Assembly: GCF_900220985.1 (NCBI RefSeq)
Contig: NZ_OCPC01000004.1
Span: forward strand, 372,001-436,000
DNA from: Parahoeflea halophila
GTDB lineage: Bacteria; Pseudomonadota; Alphaproteobacteria; Rhizobiales; Rhizobiaceae
Length of the DNA: 64,000 bases
Direction of reading: 5' to 3'
The notes under the pieces were generated by a model that ran no database searches, was not told the origin of the DNA, and saw only the letters and a list, made by a program, of their open reading frames with translations. The position numbers and the translations under genes were made by a program. This document shows, one piece after another, positions 37,317 to 46,283 of the stretch; the first letter of the stretch is position 1, and each line of letters opens with the position of its first letter.

Positions 37317-37700
37317 ATGCAGCCGATTCAGCTTTTCGAACTGGCATCCAAGCAATCGCACTGGCTGACCGTGCGTCAGACTGTGGTTGCCGGAAACGTC
37401 GCGAACGCCAATACGCCCGGCTACGCGGTCCGGGAAGTCGCAGCCTTTGAAGCCGTTCTCGACCAGACGCAGAAGCCAGTCCGCATGGCGGCAACGCAAC
37501 CCGGCCACATCCAGGAAGACCCGATGCGCGGCGCAGTACGTACCGGCAGCTTCGGCGATGTCGACGTGCAGCCGTCGGGCAACTCGGTCAACCTGCCTGA
37601 GGAAATGAGCAAGACCGGAGAGATCAAACGCATGTACGAACTCAACACTGGAATGGTGACGGCCTTTCACCGCATGATGCTTCTGACCGTGAGGCGCTGA
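37317..37700 (+). CDS. flgB: flagellar proximal rod protein FlgB
   Basis: A 127-aa rod protein, the first gene of a large plus-strand operon reaching fliP. The conserved N-terminal motif [22 protein letters not shown] is present; the C-terminal helix ([23 protein letters not shown]) completes the coiled coil. It lacks a signal peptide, as expected for a type III export substrate. flgC follows 2 bp later. Confidence 0.95.
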   Translation: MQPIQLFELASKQSHWLTVRQTVVAGNVANANTPGYAVREVAAFEAVLDQTQKPVRMAATQPGHIQEDPMRGAVRTGSFGDVDVQPSGNSVNLPEEMSKTGEIKRMYELNTGMVTAFHRMMLLTVRR

Positions 37701-37702
37701 TC

Positions 37703-38128
37703 ATGCCGGTTGATCCACTTACTCTCGCCTCCCGCATCGCTTCCTCCGGCCTGACTGTTCAGGAAACCCGGATGCGCATTCTTTCGGAAAACCTTGCCAA
37801 CTCGCAGTCGACCGGCAACACGCCGGGTGAGGACGCCTATCGCCGCAAGACGATCAGCTTTTCCTGGGAGCTTGACCGCGCCACCGGTGCGACGCGGGCC
37901 GAAGTCGCCAAGATCGATACCGACCCGAGCCAGTTCGTCATCGAATACGACCCGGGCAATCCTGCGGCCGACAAGAATGGCATGGTGAAGCGTCCCAACG
38001 TCAACGTGCTGGTCGAACTGGCGGACATGCGTGAGGCAAATCGCACCTATGAAGCCAACCTACAGACCGTGAAACAAACAAGGGAACTGGTTTCCATGAC
38101 TATTGAACTGCTGAGGTCCGGCCAATGA
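37703..38128 (+). CDS. flgC: flagellar proximal rod protein FlgC
   Basis: A 141-aa rod protein. The family start ([30 protein letters not shown]) and the C-terminal [27 protein letters not shown] are clear. The stop overlaps the fliE ATG (ATGA). Confidence 0.96.
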   Translation: MPVDPLTLASRIASSGLTVQETRMRILSENLANSQSTGNTPGEDAYRRKTISFSWELDRATGATRAEVAKIDTDPSQFVIEYDPGNPAADKNGMVKRPNVNVLVELADMREANRTYEANLQTVKQTRELVSMTIELLRSGQ

Positions 38129-38460
38129 TTGACAAGATCTCCGGCCTGTCAGGCCTGTCGGGCATTGCTGGTCCGCGTGAGACCGACATGGCGGGCGCTG
38201 CTGCAATGCCAACCATGCCGGCGGTGTCCGGTGCACAATCACCAGGCTCGTTTGCGGAAACGCTGAAGACCATGGGTGAGGGTGTCGTCGACAATCTCAA
38301 AACAGCCGAAGGCAAGTCATTCGCCGCCATCAAGGGCGAAGTGCCAACCCGTGAAGTCGTCGACGCCATCATGGCGGCCGAACAGTCGCTGCAGACCGCA
38401 GTCGCAATTCGCGACAAGATGGTCACTGCTTATCTCGAAATCGCACGTATGCAAATCTGA
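38125..38460 (+). CDS. fliE: flagellar hook-basal body adaptor FliE
   Basis: A 111-aa protein joining the MS ring to the rod. FliE features are the [20 protein letters not shown] helix and the C-terminal [35 protein letters not shown], which fits the family end (MVxAYqEIMrMqI). The N-terminus is Gly/Ala-rich. It overlaps flgC by 4 bp and precedes flgG by 10 bp. Confidence 0.95.
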   Translation: MIDKISGLSGLSGIAGPRETDMAGAAAMPTMPAVSGAQSPGSFAETLKTMGEGVVDNLKTAEGKSFAAIKGEVPTREVVDAIMAAEQSLQTAVAIRDKMVTAYLEIARMQI

Positions 38461-38470
38461 GGAATATGCC

Positions 38471-39256
38471 ATGAAGGCTTTGGCCATCGCAGCTACCGGT
38501 ATGAATGCCCAGCAGCTTAATCTCGAAGTGATCGCCAACAACGTGGCGAACATCAACACCACGGGTTTCAAGAGAGCCCGCGCCGAATTCTCCGACCTGC
38601 TTTATCAGGTTGAGCGCAATTCGGGCGTTCCCAACGCTTCCAACCAGGCGATTGTCCCAGAAGGCGCGCATATCGGTCTTGGCGTTCAGACCTCCGCGGT
38701 CCGTAACCTGCACATCCAGGGCAGCCTGGTAGGCACCTCCAACAAGCTCGACCTGGCACTTGTCGGTCGCGGCTGGTTCCAGGTCGAAACCCCGGATGGT
38801 GAAACCCAGTACTCACGCGCCGGCGCCTTCAACACCAATGCCGAAGGCCAGCTGGTGACCATCGACGGTTACGTGGTCGTTCCCGGCATTACCTTCCCGG
38901 ACGAAACCAGTGAAGTTCAGATCTCCCGGACCGGCCAGATTCTCGCCCGTATCGGTGACGATGTTGAACTGCAGGACCTGGGCCAGCTGACCCTGGCGAA
39001 TTTTGTCAATGAAGCAGGTCTAGAGCCGCTCGGCGACAATCTGTTCCGCGAAACCGTGGCTTCTGGCCCGGCTATCGTCGGCGTCCCTGCCGATCCTGGC
39101 TTCGCCCATGTGCAGCAGGGATATCTGGAAGCATCCAATGTTGATCCGGTCAAGGAAATCACCGACCTGATCTCCGCCCAGCGTGCTTATGAAATGAATT
39201 CCAAGATCATCCAGGCGGCGGATGAAATGGCGTCCGTCGTCTCGCAGAACCTCTAG
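38471..39256 (+). CDS. flgG: flagellar distal rod protein FlgG
   Basis: A 261-aa distal rod protein. It starts [20 protein letters not shown] and carries [18 protein letters not shown]; the C-terminal [37 protein letters not shown] is the family signature. The middle contains [23 protein letters not shown] 38471 is chosen; the frame stays open upstream inside fliE. Confidence 0.97.
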   Translation: MKALAIAATGMNAQQLNLEVIANNVANINTTGFKRARAEFSDLLYQVERNSGVPNASNQAIVPEGAHIGLGVQTSAVRNLHIQGSLVGTSNKLDLALVGRGWFQVETPDGETQYSRAGAFNTNAEGQLVTIDGYVVVPGITFPDETSEVQISRTGQILARIGDDVELQDLGQLTLANFVNEAGLEPLGDNLFRETVASGPAIVGVPADPGFAHVQQGYLEASNVDPVKEITDLISAQRAYEMNSKIIQAADEMASVVSQNL

Positions 39257-39278
39257 GTTACACAAGGAAAAGGCAGAC

Positions 39279-39761
39279 ATGACGTTTCGCCCCACATTGC
39301 CTTTGCAAGGTCTCGTTCGCGCGGCTCTTGTCATGCTCGCTCTGCTGTGCGCCAGTTCCATGGCGCACGCAGGACGCGGAACCGCAGTCGTGCCTGAACG
39401 GACCATCTACCCCGGTGAGGAACTGGTGGAAGAGCTGGTCCGCGAGGTCGAGGTGACCAACCCAAATCTCCGGGGCGGTTATGCCGAAGTGACCAGCGAG
39501 GTCGTGGGCAAGGTGACAACCCGCACGCTGTTGCCGGGCCGGACCATACCGGTCGCGGCATTGCGTGATTCCTGGGCCGTGGAACGTGGCAAGACGGTTC
39601 CGATCGTCTTTACCGGCAACGGCCTGACCATCACCGCGACGGGAACGCCGCTTGAAAACGCCGCCATCGGCGATTTTATCCGTGTCCGAAACATCGAATC
39701 CGGCATCATCATTTCTGGAACGGTGATGGAGAACGGCAGCATACAGGTGGCTGCGAAATGA
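39279..39761 (+). CDS. flgA: P-ring assembly chaperone FlgA
   Basis: A 160-aa periplasmic chaperone for P-ring formation. The signal peptide ends near SMAHA-GRG. The SAF-domain region has PERTIYPGEELVEELVREVEV, GRTIPVAALRDSWAV, and a C-terminal ENAAIGDFIRVRNIESGIIISGTV (family consensus G..VRV.N..S...v.g.V). ACAAGGAAAAGG precedes the ATG. It overlaps flgI by 4 bp. It is shorter than enteric FlgA, as usual for rhizobia. Confidence 0.93.
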   Translation: MTFRPTLPLQGLVRAALVMLALLCASSMAHAGRGTAVVPERTIYPGEELVEELVREVEVTNPNLRGGYAEVTSEVVGKVTTRTLLPGRTIPVAALRDSWAVERGKTVPIVFTGNGLTITATGTPLENAAIGDFIRVRNIESGIIISGTVMENGSIQVAAK

Positions 39762-40951
39762 TCCGCAAACTCGCCAAAATCGCCGGTATCTGGGCTGCCA
39801 TGATCTGTCTGTCCGGCTCGGAACCGGGTCCCGCCATGGGGCCTGGCCAGGGGTCTGTGGATGCTTTTGCGTCCGGCGCCGGCATGAGCTTCATCCGCCC
39901 TGCAGGTGCGTCCTCGCGCATCAAGGACATTGCTTCCTTGCAGGCGGCACGGGACAACCAGCTGATCGGATACGGACTCGTTGTCGGATTGCAGGGAACC
40001 GGGGACGGCTTGCGCAATTCGCCCTTCACCGAGCAGTCACTCCGAGCGATGCTGCAAAACCTCGGGATCTCCACCGAGGGCGGCGCCTCGCGGGTCAACA
40101 ATGTCGCTGCGGTGATCGTCACCGCCAACCTGCCACCCTTCGCAAGTCTCGGTTCGCGCATCGATGTCAGCGTATCGTCGCTGGGCGACGCCACCTCGCT
40201 GCGCGGCGGTACGCTTGTCATGACGTCGATGTCGGGTGCCGATGGCCAGATCTATGCCGTGGCACAAGGCCCGGTAATCGTCTCGGCCTTCAATGCCGAG
40301 GGAGACGCGGCTACGTTGCAGCAAGGTACTGCCACTGCCGGCCGTTTGCCCGGCGGCGCCATCATTGAGCGCGAAATCCCGGCCAGTTTCAAGCAGGTCG
40401 ACGGACTGGTCTACCAGCTCAGAAACCCCGATTTCACCACGGCCGTTGGCATGGCCGACGTCATCAATGCGTTTGCGGAAGCGCGCTACGGAACAGCCAT
40501 CGCCGAGGCCCGTGATTCCACCACGGTCGCAGTCCGCAAGCCCCCGCGCGCGGACCTCGCCCGGCTGACTGCAGAGCTCGAGGGGCTGGTCGTTGAAACC
40601 GACACGCCGGCCCGTGTTGTGGTCAATGAGCGCACAGGCACGATCGTGATCGGCAACGACGTTCGCGTTTCCAAGGTCGCCGTCAGTCATGGCACATTGA
40701 CCGTTCAGATCAACGAGACCCCGACTGTGGTGCAGCCGCTGCCGTTCTCCGATGGCGTGACGGCCGTTGAACCCCTGACCGACATCACGGCAGGCGTCGA
40801 CGGTGGCCAGGTTGCCATAATCGATGGACCGGATCTGAGAACCCTGGTCGCCGGCCTCAATTCCATTGGCGTCAAGCCGGACGGCATCATTGCCATTCTC
40901 CAGGGCATCAAGTCCGCCGGGGCACTGCATGCCGAACTGGTGCTGCAATGA
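39758..40951 (+). CDS. flgI: flagellar P-ring protein FlgI
   Basis: A 397-aa periplasmic protein forming the P ring in the peptidoglycan layer. After a secretion signal come SRIKDIASLQAARDNQLIGYGLVVGLQGTGD, NVAAVIVTANLPPFASLGSRIDVSVSSLGDATSLRGG and TDLRTLVAGLNSIG-type C-terminal motifs, all diagnostic. It overlaps flgA and motE by 4 bp each. Confidence 0.97.
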   Translation: MIRKLAKIAGIWAAMICLSGSEPGPAMGPGQGSVDAFASGAGMSFIRPAGASSRIKDIASLQAARDNQLIGYGLVVGLQGTGDGLRNSPFTEQSLRAMLQNLGISTEGGASRVNNVAAVIVTANLPPFASLGSRIDVSVSSLGDATSLRGGTLVMTSMSGADGQIYAVAQGPVIVSAFNAEGDAATLQQGTATAGRLPGGAIIEREIPASFKQVDGLVYQLRNPDFTTAVGMADVINAFAEARYGTAIAEARDSTTVAVRKPPRADLARLTAELEGLVVETDTPARVVVNERTGTIVIGNDVRVSKVAVSHGTLTVQINETPTVVQPLPFSDGVTAVEPLTDITAGVDGGQVAIIDGPDLRTLVAGLNSIGVKPDGIIAILQGIKSAGALHAELVLQ

Positions 40952-41475
40952 TCGGAAAAGACAGACAGCATTCGCGCTTATGGTCGCGTGGGGCAGGGGC
41001 TGCAGCGGTCCTCATGCTGGGCATGATCGCTCCGGGCGCCCATGCGCAGCAGGCGCCGCCGCCAAGCCTTGAAGACGAGATCCGCGCATTTTGTGGCAAC
41101 ATCGCCGATGCAGCGCGCGATCAGCGCTATCTGCTGCAAAAGAAGGAACTCGAAGAGCTCCAGGCGGAAGTCGATGAACGCATGCGCCAGCTTGAGGAAG
41201 GCTCCGCCAAGTATCAGGAGTGGCTCAAGAAGCGGGAAGACTTCATGCAGGTCGCTGACACCCAGCTGGTGGAAATCTACAAGAACATGGCGCCTGATTC
41301 CGCCGCTGCGCAGCTTGAAATTGTCAAGCCGGGTATCGCGGCAGCCATTGTCATGAAACTCAGTCCGCGACTGGCGAGTTCGATACTCAACGAGATGGAC
41401 ACCAAGAAGGCAGCAGCCTTGACAACCATCATCGCCGCCGCAGCAGCCCCCGAGCAACCCAAGGATCCATCATGA
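40948..41475 (+). CDS. motE: MotE, periplasmic chaperone of MotC
   Basis: A 175-aa periplasmic protein with a signal peptide (GAGAAAVLMLGMIAPGAHA-QQ). A coiled-coil rich in Glu/Lys follows (about 60-100; LLQKKELEELQAEVDERMRQLEEG), then a segment like the MgtE-N/MotE domain (MAPDSAAAQLEIVKPGIAAAIVMKLSPRLASSILNEMDTKKAAALT). Between flgI and flgH, it matches S. meliloti MotE, needed for folding and stability of MotC. It overlaps both neighbours. Confidence 0.88.
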   Translation: MIGKDRQHSRLWSRGAGAAAVLMLGMIAPGAHAQQAPPPSLEDEIRAFCGNIADAARDQRYLLQKKELEELQAEVDERMRQLEEGSAKYQEWLKKREDFMQVADTQLVEIYKNMAPDSAAAQLEIVKPGIAAAIVMKLSPRLASSILNEMDTKKAAALTTIIAAAAAPEQPKDPS

Positions 41476-42176
41476 TTAGGGCCTTCGCAGTCACCGCTCT
41501 TGCTCTCTCGCTCGGCGCATGCAGTTCGCAGACATTGAAAGAGGTGGGTCAGGCACCCTCGATGAGCCCGGTGGGCTCGGGTCTCGCCTATGGCGAAACT
41601 CCGCAGATGGCGGCCTATCCGAAGCAGCCGGCTGCGCAATCAGCCGGTTTCTCTCTCTGGGACGACCGGCGCTCGAAACTGTTTCAGGATGCGCGCGCGG
41701 TCAGCATCGGCGATATTCTCACAGTTGACCTGGCGATCAACGACAAGGCCAGCTTCGACAATGCCACTGACCGCAGCCGCAAGAATTCCAGCGGCATCAA
41801 TGCAGGCTGGAACCTTCCCATCGTCTCGTCGATCGGTGCCAACGATCTGAGTTTCGGATCTGACACCTCGACCAAGGGCACAGGCACGACCGAGCGCTCG
41901 GAAAAGCTGCAGCTGCGGGTCGCTGCCGTCGTGACCGGAATCCTGCCGAACGGCAATCTGGTCATCAGCGGCAGCCAGGAGGTGCGGGTCAACCATGAGC
42001 TCCGCATTCTCAACGTAGCCGGCATCGTCCGTCCTCTGGATGTCGATCACAACAACACCGTGGCTTACGACAAGATCGCCGAGGCGCGCGTTTCCTATGG
42101 CGGGCGCGGCAGGCTCACCGAAGTCCAGCAGCCCCCTGTTGGTCAGCAGCTTGTCGATATTCTCTCCCCGATTTGA
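41472..42176 (+). CDS. flgH: flagellar L-ring lipoprotein FlgH
   Basis: A 234-aa outer-membrane lipoprotein that forms the L ring. The lipobox LGAC places the acylated Cys at residue 17. SLWDDRRSKLFQDARAVSIGDILTVDLAINDKA, SGSQEVRVNHELRILNVAGIVRP and the C-terminal SYGGRGRLTEVQQP are family motifs. It overlaps motE by 4 bp; fliL follows after 11 bp. Confidence 0.97.
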   Translation: MIRAFAVTALALSLGACSSQTLKEVGQAPSMSPVGSGLAYGETPQMAAYPKQPAAQSAGFSLWDDRRSKLFQDARAVSIGDILTVDLAINDKASFDNATDRSRKNSSGINAGWNLPIVSSIGANDLSFGSDTSTKGTGTTERSEKLQLRVAAVVTGILPNGNLVISGSQEVRVNHELRILNVAGIVRPLDVDHNNTVAYDKIAEARVSYGGRGRLTEVQQPPVGQQLVDILSPI

Positions 42177-42187
42177 TGGTCTGATCC

Positions 42188-42688
42188 ATGGCATTAACTG
42201 ACTTCGAAGAAGACGGCGGCAGGAAAAAGTCCGGTCTCATCGTCACCATCGCCATTGTCCTCGTCCTCAGCCTGATCGCAGGAGGCGGCGGATGGGTGGT
42301 CGGAGGCATCATTGCGCCTCAGGTCAAGCAGCCCGAGGCCGCGCAGGCTCCCGAAGCAGACAAGAAGGACGAAAAAGAAGGGGATCAGGCGGAAACCGAC
42401 ATCCGTGAAAACGTGGTCGCGCTTGAGCCGATCACTACAAATCTGTCATACCCTTCTGACAACTGGATTCGAGTCGAGGTCTCGCTTGTGTTCACGGATC
42501 AGCCGGACAACGAGCTGGCCGACCGGATCCACCAGGATATCCTGGCCTATCTGCGTACTGTATCGCTTCAGCAGATAGAGGGGCCGCGCGGCTTTCAGTA
42601 TTTGCGCGAAGACCTGCGTGAACGCGTGAAATTGCGGTCGGAAGGCCGCGTCAACGAGCTCCTTCTGAGGACTTTTGTAATCGAATGA
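42188..42688 (+). CDS. fliL: flagellar basal-body protein FliL
   Basis: A 166-aa single-pass inner-membrane protein that supports the stator. The membrane helix (GLIVTIAIVLVLSLIAGGGGW, about 16-37) is followed by an acidic/Lys linker (QAPEADKKDEKEGDQAETD) and a periplasmic stomatin-like domain (LEPITTNLSYPSDNWIRVEVSLVF, ending ELLLRTFVIE). It overlaps fliP by 4 bp. Confidence 0.95.
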   Translation: MALTDFEEDGGRKKSGLIVTIAIVLVLSLIAGGGGWVVGGIIAPQVKQPEAAQAPEADKKDEKEGDQAETDIRENVVALEPITTNLSYPSDNWIRVEVSLVFTDQPDNELADRIHQDILAYLRTVSLQQIEGPRGFQYLREDLRERVKLRSEGRVNELLLRTFVIE

Positions 42689-43422
42689 TTCGATTTATCT
42701 CAGCCTTTGCAGCCATGATGGCATTTGCAACGGCGGCCCAGGGCCAGATCTTAGACCCCGACGTGTTGCAGACGCCGGTCGACGGGTCCGTTGCCAGCTG
42801 GATCATTCGCACCTTCGGACTGCTCACCGTTCTGTCGGTTGCGCCCGGCATCCTGATCATGGTGACCAGCTTTCCGCGGTTCATCATCGCATTTGCCATT
42901 CTCCGGTCGGGCATGGGTCTGGCCACAACACCCGCCAACATGATTCTGGTCAGCCTGTCGCTGTTCATGACGTTCTACGTCATGGCGCCGACCTTCGACC
43001 AGGCCTGGGAGAGGGGGATCAACCCGCTTCTGGAGAACCAGGTCACCGAAGCAGAGGCGATCGATTTTATTTCCGACCCGTTTCGCGAGTTCATGCTTGT
43101 CAACACGCGGCCCAAGGATCTGAACCTGTTCATCGACATTGCCGACGAGCGTGGCCAGTCGACCGAATCCGAAGGCAAGATCGACATGCGGGTGCTGGTG
43201 CCGGCTTTCATGATATCCGAAATCAGGCGCGGCTTTGAAATCGGCTTCCTCGTTGTTCTGCCCTTCTTGGTGATCGATCTTGTCGTGGCCACCATCACCA
43301 TGTCGATGGGCATGATGATGCTGCCGCCGACCGCTATTTCGCTGCCTTTCAAGATTTTGTTCTTTGTCCTCATCGACGGCTGGAACCTGATGGTCGGAAG
43401 TCTGGTCCGTTCTTTCATCTGA
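42685..43422 (+). CDS. fliP: flagellar export gate protein FliP
   Basis: A 245-aa core export-gate subunit. After a cleavable-looking N-terminal segment, four hydrophobic segments occur, with the signature PRFIIAFAILRSGMGL, NMILVSLSLFMTFYVMAP, LVPAFMISEIRRGFEIGFLV and MGMMMLPPTAISLPFKILFFVLIDGWNL. It is the last gene of the flgB operon; flagellin genes start 314 bp later. No fliO was recognised upstream. Confidence 0.97.
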   Translation: MIRFISAFAAMMAFATAAQGQILDPDVLQTPVDGSVASWIIRTFGLLTVLSVAPGILIMVTSFPRFIIAFAILRSGMGLATTPANMILVSLSLFMTFYVMAPTFDQAWERGINPLLENQVTEAEAIDFISDPFREFMLVNTRPKDLNLFIDIADERGQSTESEGKIDMRVLVPAFMISEIRRGFEIGFLVVLPFLVIDLVVATITMSMGMMMLPPTAISLPFKILFFVLIDGWNLMVGSLVRSFI

Positions 43423-43521
43423 TCATCGTCCAAGTGTCATCGGCCTGCGCCAGTGATCTTTCGGCGGCTGCTGCCGGATATCGCGGCGGCCCAAAACATG
43501 GTTAGCGCAATTCTTGCGCCT

Positions 43522-43537
43522 TTAAACCGGTGTTAAC
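43522..43537 (+). promoter_or_regulatory. CtrA-type box upstream of flagellin gene 1
   Basis: TTAA-ACCGGTG-TTAAC is an exact TTAA-N7-TTAAC match, about 200 bp before the start codon. It includes the 13-mer shared with the che-operon palindrome. Confidence 0.55.
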
Positions 43538-43699
43538 TATCTTGAGATAACTATCAGTTTTGGCTTTTGATTAATCTCTTCGAAAGCCAATGCTGGGATT
43601 ATGGTGCCTGCATGACGGGAAGAAACACTTCTGCAAAGTCGGAAGGTTTTAACAGGCATGAAGCCGCACCGCATGACCGGTAAAACCATGAATCCGGTA

Positions 43700-43731
43700 T
43701 GTCCCTCTTTGTATTGCGTTTTTAAGGGACA
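43700..43731 (+). promoter_or_regulatory. leader hairpin masking the ribosome site, flagellin 1
   Basis: TGTCCCT (43700-43706) pairs with AGGGACA (43725-43731), which contains the ribosome site AGGGA. The downstream TCCC just before ATG can pair with the same GGGA, giving a second, exclusive fold. ACCGG/CCGGT just upstream forms another small stem. Confidence 0.6.
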
Positions 43732-43736
43732 ATCCC

Positions 43737-44708
43737 ATGACTAGCATCATGACTAACTCCGCAGCAATGTCTGCACTCGCCACTCTGCGTTCGATCAACA
43801 ACGACATGGAAAGCACGCAGAACCGCGTCTCTTCCGGTTACCGCGTTGAATCGGCCGCTGACAATGCCGCCTACTGGTCGATCGCAACCACCATGCGTTC
43901 GGACAACAAGGCACTTTCCACCGTTCAGGACGCTCTCGGCCTCGGCGCTGCCAAGGTTGACGTTGCCTATACCGGTATGAACTCGGCGATCGACGTGGTC
44001 TCCGAAATCAAGGCCAAGCTGGTTGCCGCCCGCGAGCCCGGTGTCGACAAGACCAAGATCGACAAGGAACTGACCGAGCTGAAGAACCAGCTCACGTCAA
44101 TCTCCGAATCGGCCTCGTTCTCGGGTGAAAACTGGCTCAACAACACCGGCGCATCTGCGACCGGCACCAAGGAGATCGTCGCAGGTTTCAACCGTGACTC
44201 GACCGGCAAGGTCACCCTGACCACACTGGGTGTCAACGCTACCTCGACCACGCTGATCGGCACGACCAACGAAAGCCTCGGCATCCTGACCAAGGACATC
44301 GACGCCGACGCGCTCAACCCGGATGGCACCGGTACGGCTGCCAACTACTACCTGATCGATGCAGACGGCACCGCAACCACCTCTGGTTCCGCGACATCAA
44401 TCGCTCTGACAAGCACCACCACGGATGCCCAGGTCGACGACATGATCCGCGTTGTCGACTCGATCCTGACGCAGATGACCGATGCCGCCTCGAACCTCGG
44501 TGCCGTCAACAAGCGCGTCTCGATGCAGGACGATTTCGTCTCCAACCTGATGGACTCCATCAGCAAGGGCGTGGGCCGTCTGGTGGATGCGGACATGAAC
44601 GAGGAATCGACCCGCCTGAAGGCTCTGCAGACCCAGCAGCAGCTCGGCATCCAGGCCCTCTCGATTGCCAACTCCAGCTCGCAGAACGTGCTGTCGCTGT
44701 TCCGTTAA
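43737..44708 (+). CDS. flaA: flagellin 1
   Basis: A 323-aa flagellin, first of five tandem paralogues. The D0/D1 N-terminal region (MTSIMTNSAAMSALATLRSI, then QNRVSSGYRVESAADNAAYWSIAT) and C-terminal region (RLVDADMNEESTRLKALQTQQQLGIQALSIANSSSQNVLSLFR) are nearly invariant among the paralogues, while residues about 140-230 vary. Like other rhizobial flagellins it has a small middle domain and no signal peptide. It is controlled by an upstream CtrA-type box and a leader hairpin, with its own terminator. The symbol follows order; the paralogue correspondence to S. meliloti flaA is not certain. Confidence 0.96.
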   Translation: MTSIMTNSAAMSALATLRSINNDMESTQNRVSSGYRVESAADNAAYWSIATTMRSDNKALSTVQDALGLGAAKVDVAYTGMNSAIDVVSEIKAKLVAAREPGVDKTKIDKELTELKNQLTSISESASFSGENWLNNTGASATGTKEIVAGFNRDSTGKVTLTTLGVNATSTTLIGTTNESLGILTKDIDADALNPDGTGTAANYYLIDADGTATTSGSATSIALTSTTTDAQVDDMIRVVDSILTQMTDAASNLGAVNKRVSMQDDFVSNLMDSISKGVGRLVDADMNEESTRLKALQTQQQLGIQALSIANSSSQNVLSLFR

Positions 44709-44750
44709 GGCGCGCTTCAAGCTCGATTTCAGAGTTGAACACTCAAGGAC

Positions 44751-44777
44751 GCCGGGGAGCAATCCCCGGCGTTTTTC
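44751..44777 (+). terminator. intrinsic terminator of flagellin 1
   Basis: CGCCGGGG-AGCAAT-CCCCGGCG followed by TTTTT; 8-bp perfect stem. Confidence 0.93.
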
Positions 44778-44835
44778 GTGACAGGATTTCTGACTAGGCC
44801 TCACCGCGCCTGGTTGAGGTGTGTTGGTCTGTTGC

Positions 44836-44851
44836 TTAAGTAGCTGTTAAC
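44836..44851 (+). promoter_or_regulatory. CtrA-type box upstream of flagellin 2
   Basis: TTAA-GTAGCTG-TTAAC, an exact TTAA-N7-TTAAC match about 205 bp before the start, the same distance as at flagellin 1. Confidence 0.55.
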
Positions 44852-45012
44852 CATAACAAATTCCTCAATTTTTCTATTTTCGATTAATCTCTTGGAAAGC
44901 AAGAGCTGTGATTATGCACCCAGCATGACGGGAAAGAACACTTCTGCAAAGTCGGAAGGCTCTAACAGGCATGATGCCGCACCGCATGACCGGTAAATTC
45001 ATAAGCCCGGTA

Positions 45013-45047
45013 TGTCCCTCACCAGTATCGCGTAATCCAAGGGGACA
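45013..45047 (+). promoter_or_regulatory. leader hairpin masking the ribosome site, flagellin 2
   Basis: TGTCCC (45013-45018) is complementary to GGGACA (45042-45047), which overlaps the ribosome site just before ATG 45053. Confidence 0.58.
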
Positions 45048-45052
45048 ATCCC

Positions 45053-46024
45053 ATGACTAGCATCATGACTAACTCCGCAGCAATGTCTGCACTTGCCACT
45101 CTTCGTTCGATCAACTCCGACATGGAAAGCACGCAGAACCGCGTCTCTTCCGGTTACCGCGTTGAATCGGCTGCCGACAATGCTGCCTACTGGTCGATCG
45201 CAACCACCATGCGGTCCGACAACAAGGCACTTTCCACCGTTCAGGACGCTCTCGGCCTCGGCGCTGCCAAGGTTGACGTTGCCTACACAGGTATGAATTC
45301 CGCCATCGACGTGGTCTCCGAGATCAAGGCCAAGCTGGTTGCCGCCCGCGAGCCCGGTGTCGACAAGACCAAGATCGACAAGGAACTGACCGAGCTGAAG
45401 AACCAGCTCACGTCGATCTCCGAATCGGCTTCGTTCTCCGGTGAAAACTGGCTCAACAACGACGGCGCCACAGCTCTTGGCAGCAAGGAAATCGTCGGTG
45501 GTTTCAACCGCGACTCGACCGGCAAGGTCTCGCTGACCACGCTGAGTGTCAACGCCACCTCGACCACGCTGATCGGCACCACCAACGAAAGCCTCGGCAT
45601 CCTGACCAAGGACATCGATGCTGACGCACTCGACCCGAATGGCACCGGTACGGCTGCCAACTACTACCTGATCGATGCCGACGGCACCGCGACCACTTCT
45701 GGTTCCGCTACGGCCATCGCGCTGACAAACAGCACCACCGATGCCCAGGTCGACGACATGATCCGCGTTGTCGACTCGATCCTGACCCAGATGACCGACT
45801 CGGCATCGAACCTTGGTGCCGTCAACAAGCGCATCTCGATGCAGGACGACTTCGTCTCCAATCTGATGGACTCCATCGACAAGGGGGTCGGCCGTCTGGT
45901 TGATGCGGACATGAACGAGGAATCGACCCGCCTGAAGGCCCTGCAGACCCAGCAGCAGCTCGGCATCCAGTCGCTCTCGATTGCCAACTCCAGCTCGCAG
46001 AACATCCTGTCGCTGTTCCGTTAA
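45053..46024 (+). CDS. flagellin 2
   Basis: A 323-aa flagellin almost identical to flagellin 1; differences cluster in residues about 135-185 (for example DGATALGSKEIVGG instead of TGASATGTKEIVAG) and at a few C-terminal sites (SDSASNLG). Near-identity of gene, promoter and terminator to flagellin 1 indicates recent duplication or gene conversion. It belongs to the filament and is exported by the type III apparatus. Confidence 0.96.
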   Translation: MTSIMTNSAAMSALATLRSINSDMESTQNRVSSGYRVESAADNAAYWSIATTMRSDNKALSTVQDALGLGAAKVDVAYTGMNSAIDVVSEIKAKLVAAREPGVDKTKIDKELTELKNQLTSISESASFSGENWLNNDGATALGSKEIVGGFNRDSTGKVSLTTLSVNATSTTLIGTTNESLGILTKDIDADALDPNGTGTAANYYLIDADGTATTSGSATAIALTNSTTDAQVDDMIRVVDSILTQMTDSASNLGAVNKRISMQDDFVSNLMDSIDKGVGRLVDADMNEESTRLKALQTQQQLGIQSLSIANSSSQNILSLFR

Positions 46025-46064
46025 GGGCCGCTTCGACCCCGTCTACGGGTTGATCAAACTGGAG

Positions 46065-46091
46065 CGCCGGGGAGCAATCCCCGGCGTTTTT
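46065..46091 (+). terminator. intrinsic terminator of flagellin 2
   Basis: The stem-loop CGCCGGGG-AGCAAT-CCCCGGCG plus TTTTT is identical to the flagellin 1 terminator. Confidence 0.93.
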
Positions 46092-46127
46092 CGTTGTCTG
46101 GTCATCACCGAAAGAAAGTTGGAGCGA

Positions 46128-46143
46128 TTAAACAATCAGTAAC
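46128..46143 (+). promoter_or_regulatory. near-CtrA box upstream of flagellin 3
   Basis: TTAA-ACAATCA-GTAAC; one base differs from TTAA-N7-TTAAC. It lies 141 bp before the ATG. Confidence 0.45.
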
Positions 46144-46165
46144 CATGTTTGGGCATTTTGGCCAT

Positions 46166-46182
46166 CAAGAAACGGTGGGTCG
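46166..46182 (+). promoter_or_regulatory. CAAG-N10-TCG element, flagellin 3
   Basis: CAAG-AAACGGTGGG-TCG, 23 bp after the near-CtrA box. The same element, with the same distance to the box, precedes flagellin 4. Confidence 0.4.
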
Positions 46183-46249
46183 CCGATCGGTAAACGGGTC
46201 GCGACGAGCATGATGTCTTGCCGCCGTTGCCGGTAAACTGAGTCCGGCA

Positions 46250-46278
46250 TGTCCCGCGTAGATTGTCAAAAAGGGACA
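46250..46278 (+). promoter_or_regulatory. leader hairpin masking the ribosome site, flagellin 3
   Basis: TGTCCC (46250-46255) pairs with GGGACA (46273-46278), directly before ATG 46284. Confidence 0.58.
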
Positions 46279-46283
46279 CGTCC

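Larger units (their letters stand above)
43423..43736. other. flagellin 1 upstream region
   Basis: 314 bp. It contains the CtrA-type box (43522), a stretch GATTAATCTCTT that recurs before flagellin 2, GCATGA words at about 43611, 43657 and 43671, a related CTTCTGCAAAG element (43628-43638) and the leader hairpin. About 150 bp of this is nearly repeated before flagellin 2. Confidence 0.6.
44709..45052. other. flagellin 1-2 intergenic region
   Basis: 344 bp holding the flagellin 1 terminator, CtrA-type box (44836), the CTTCTGCAAAG element (44941) and the leader of flagellin 2. Much of it copies the flagellin 1 upstream region. Confidence 0.6.
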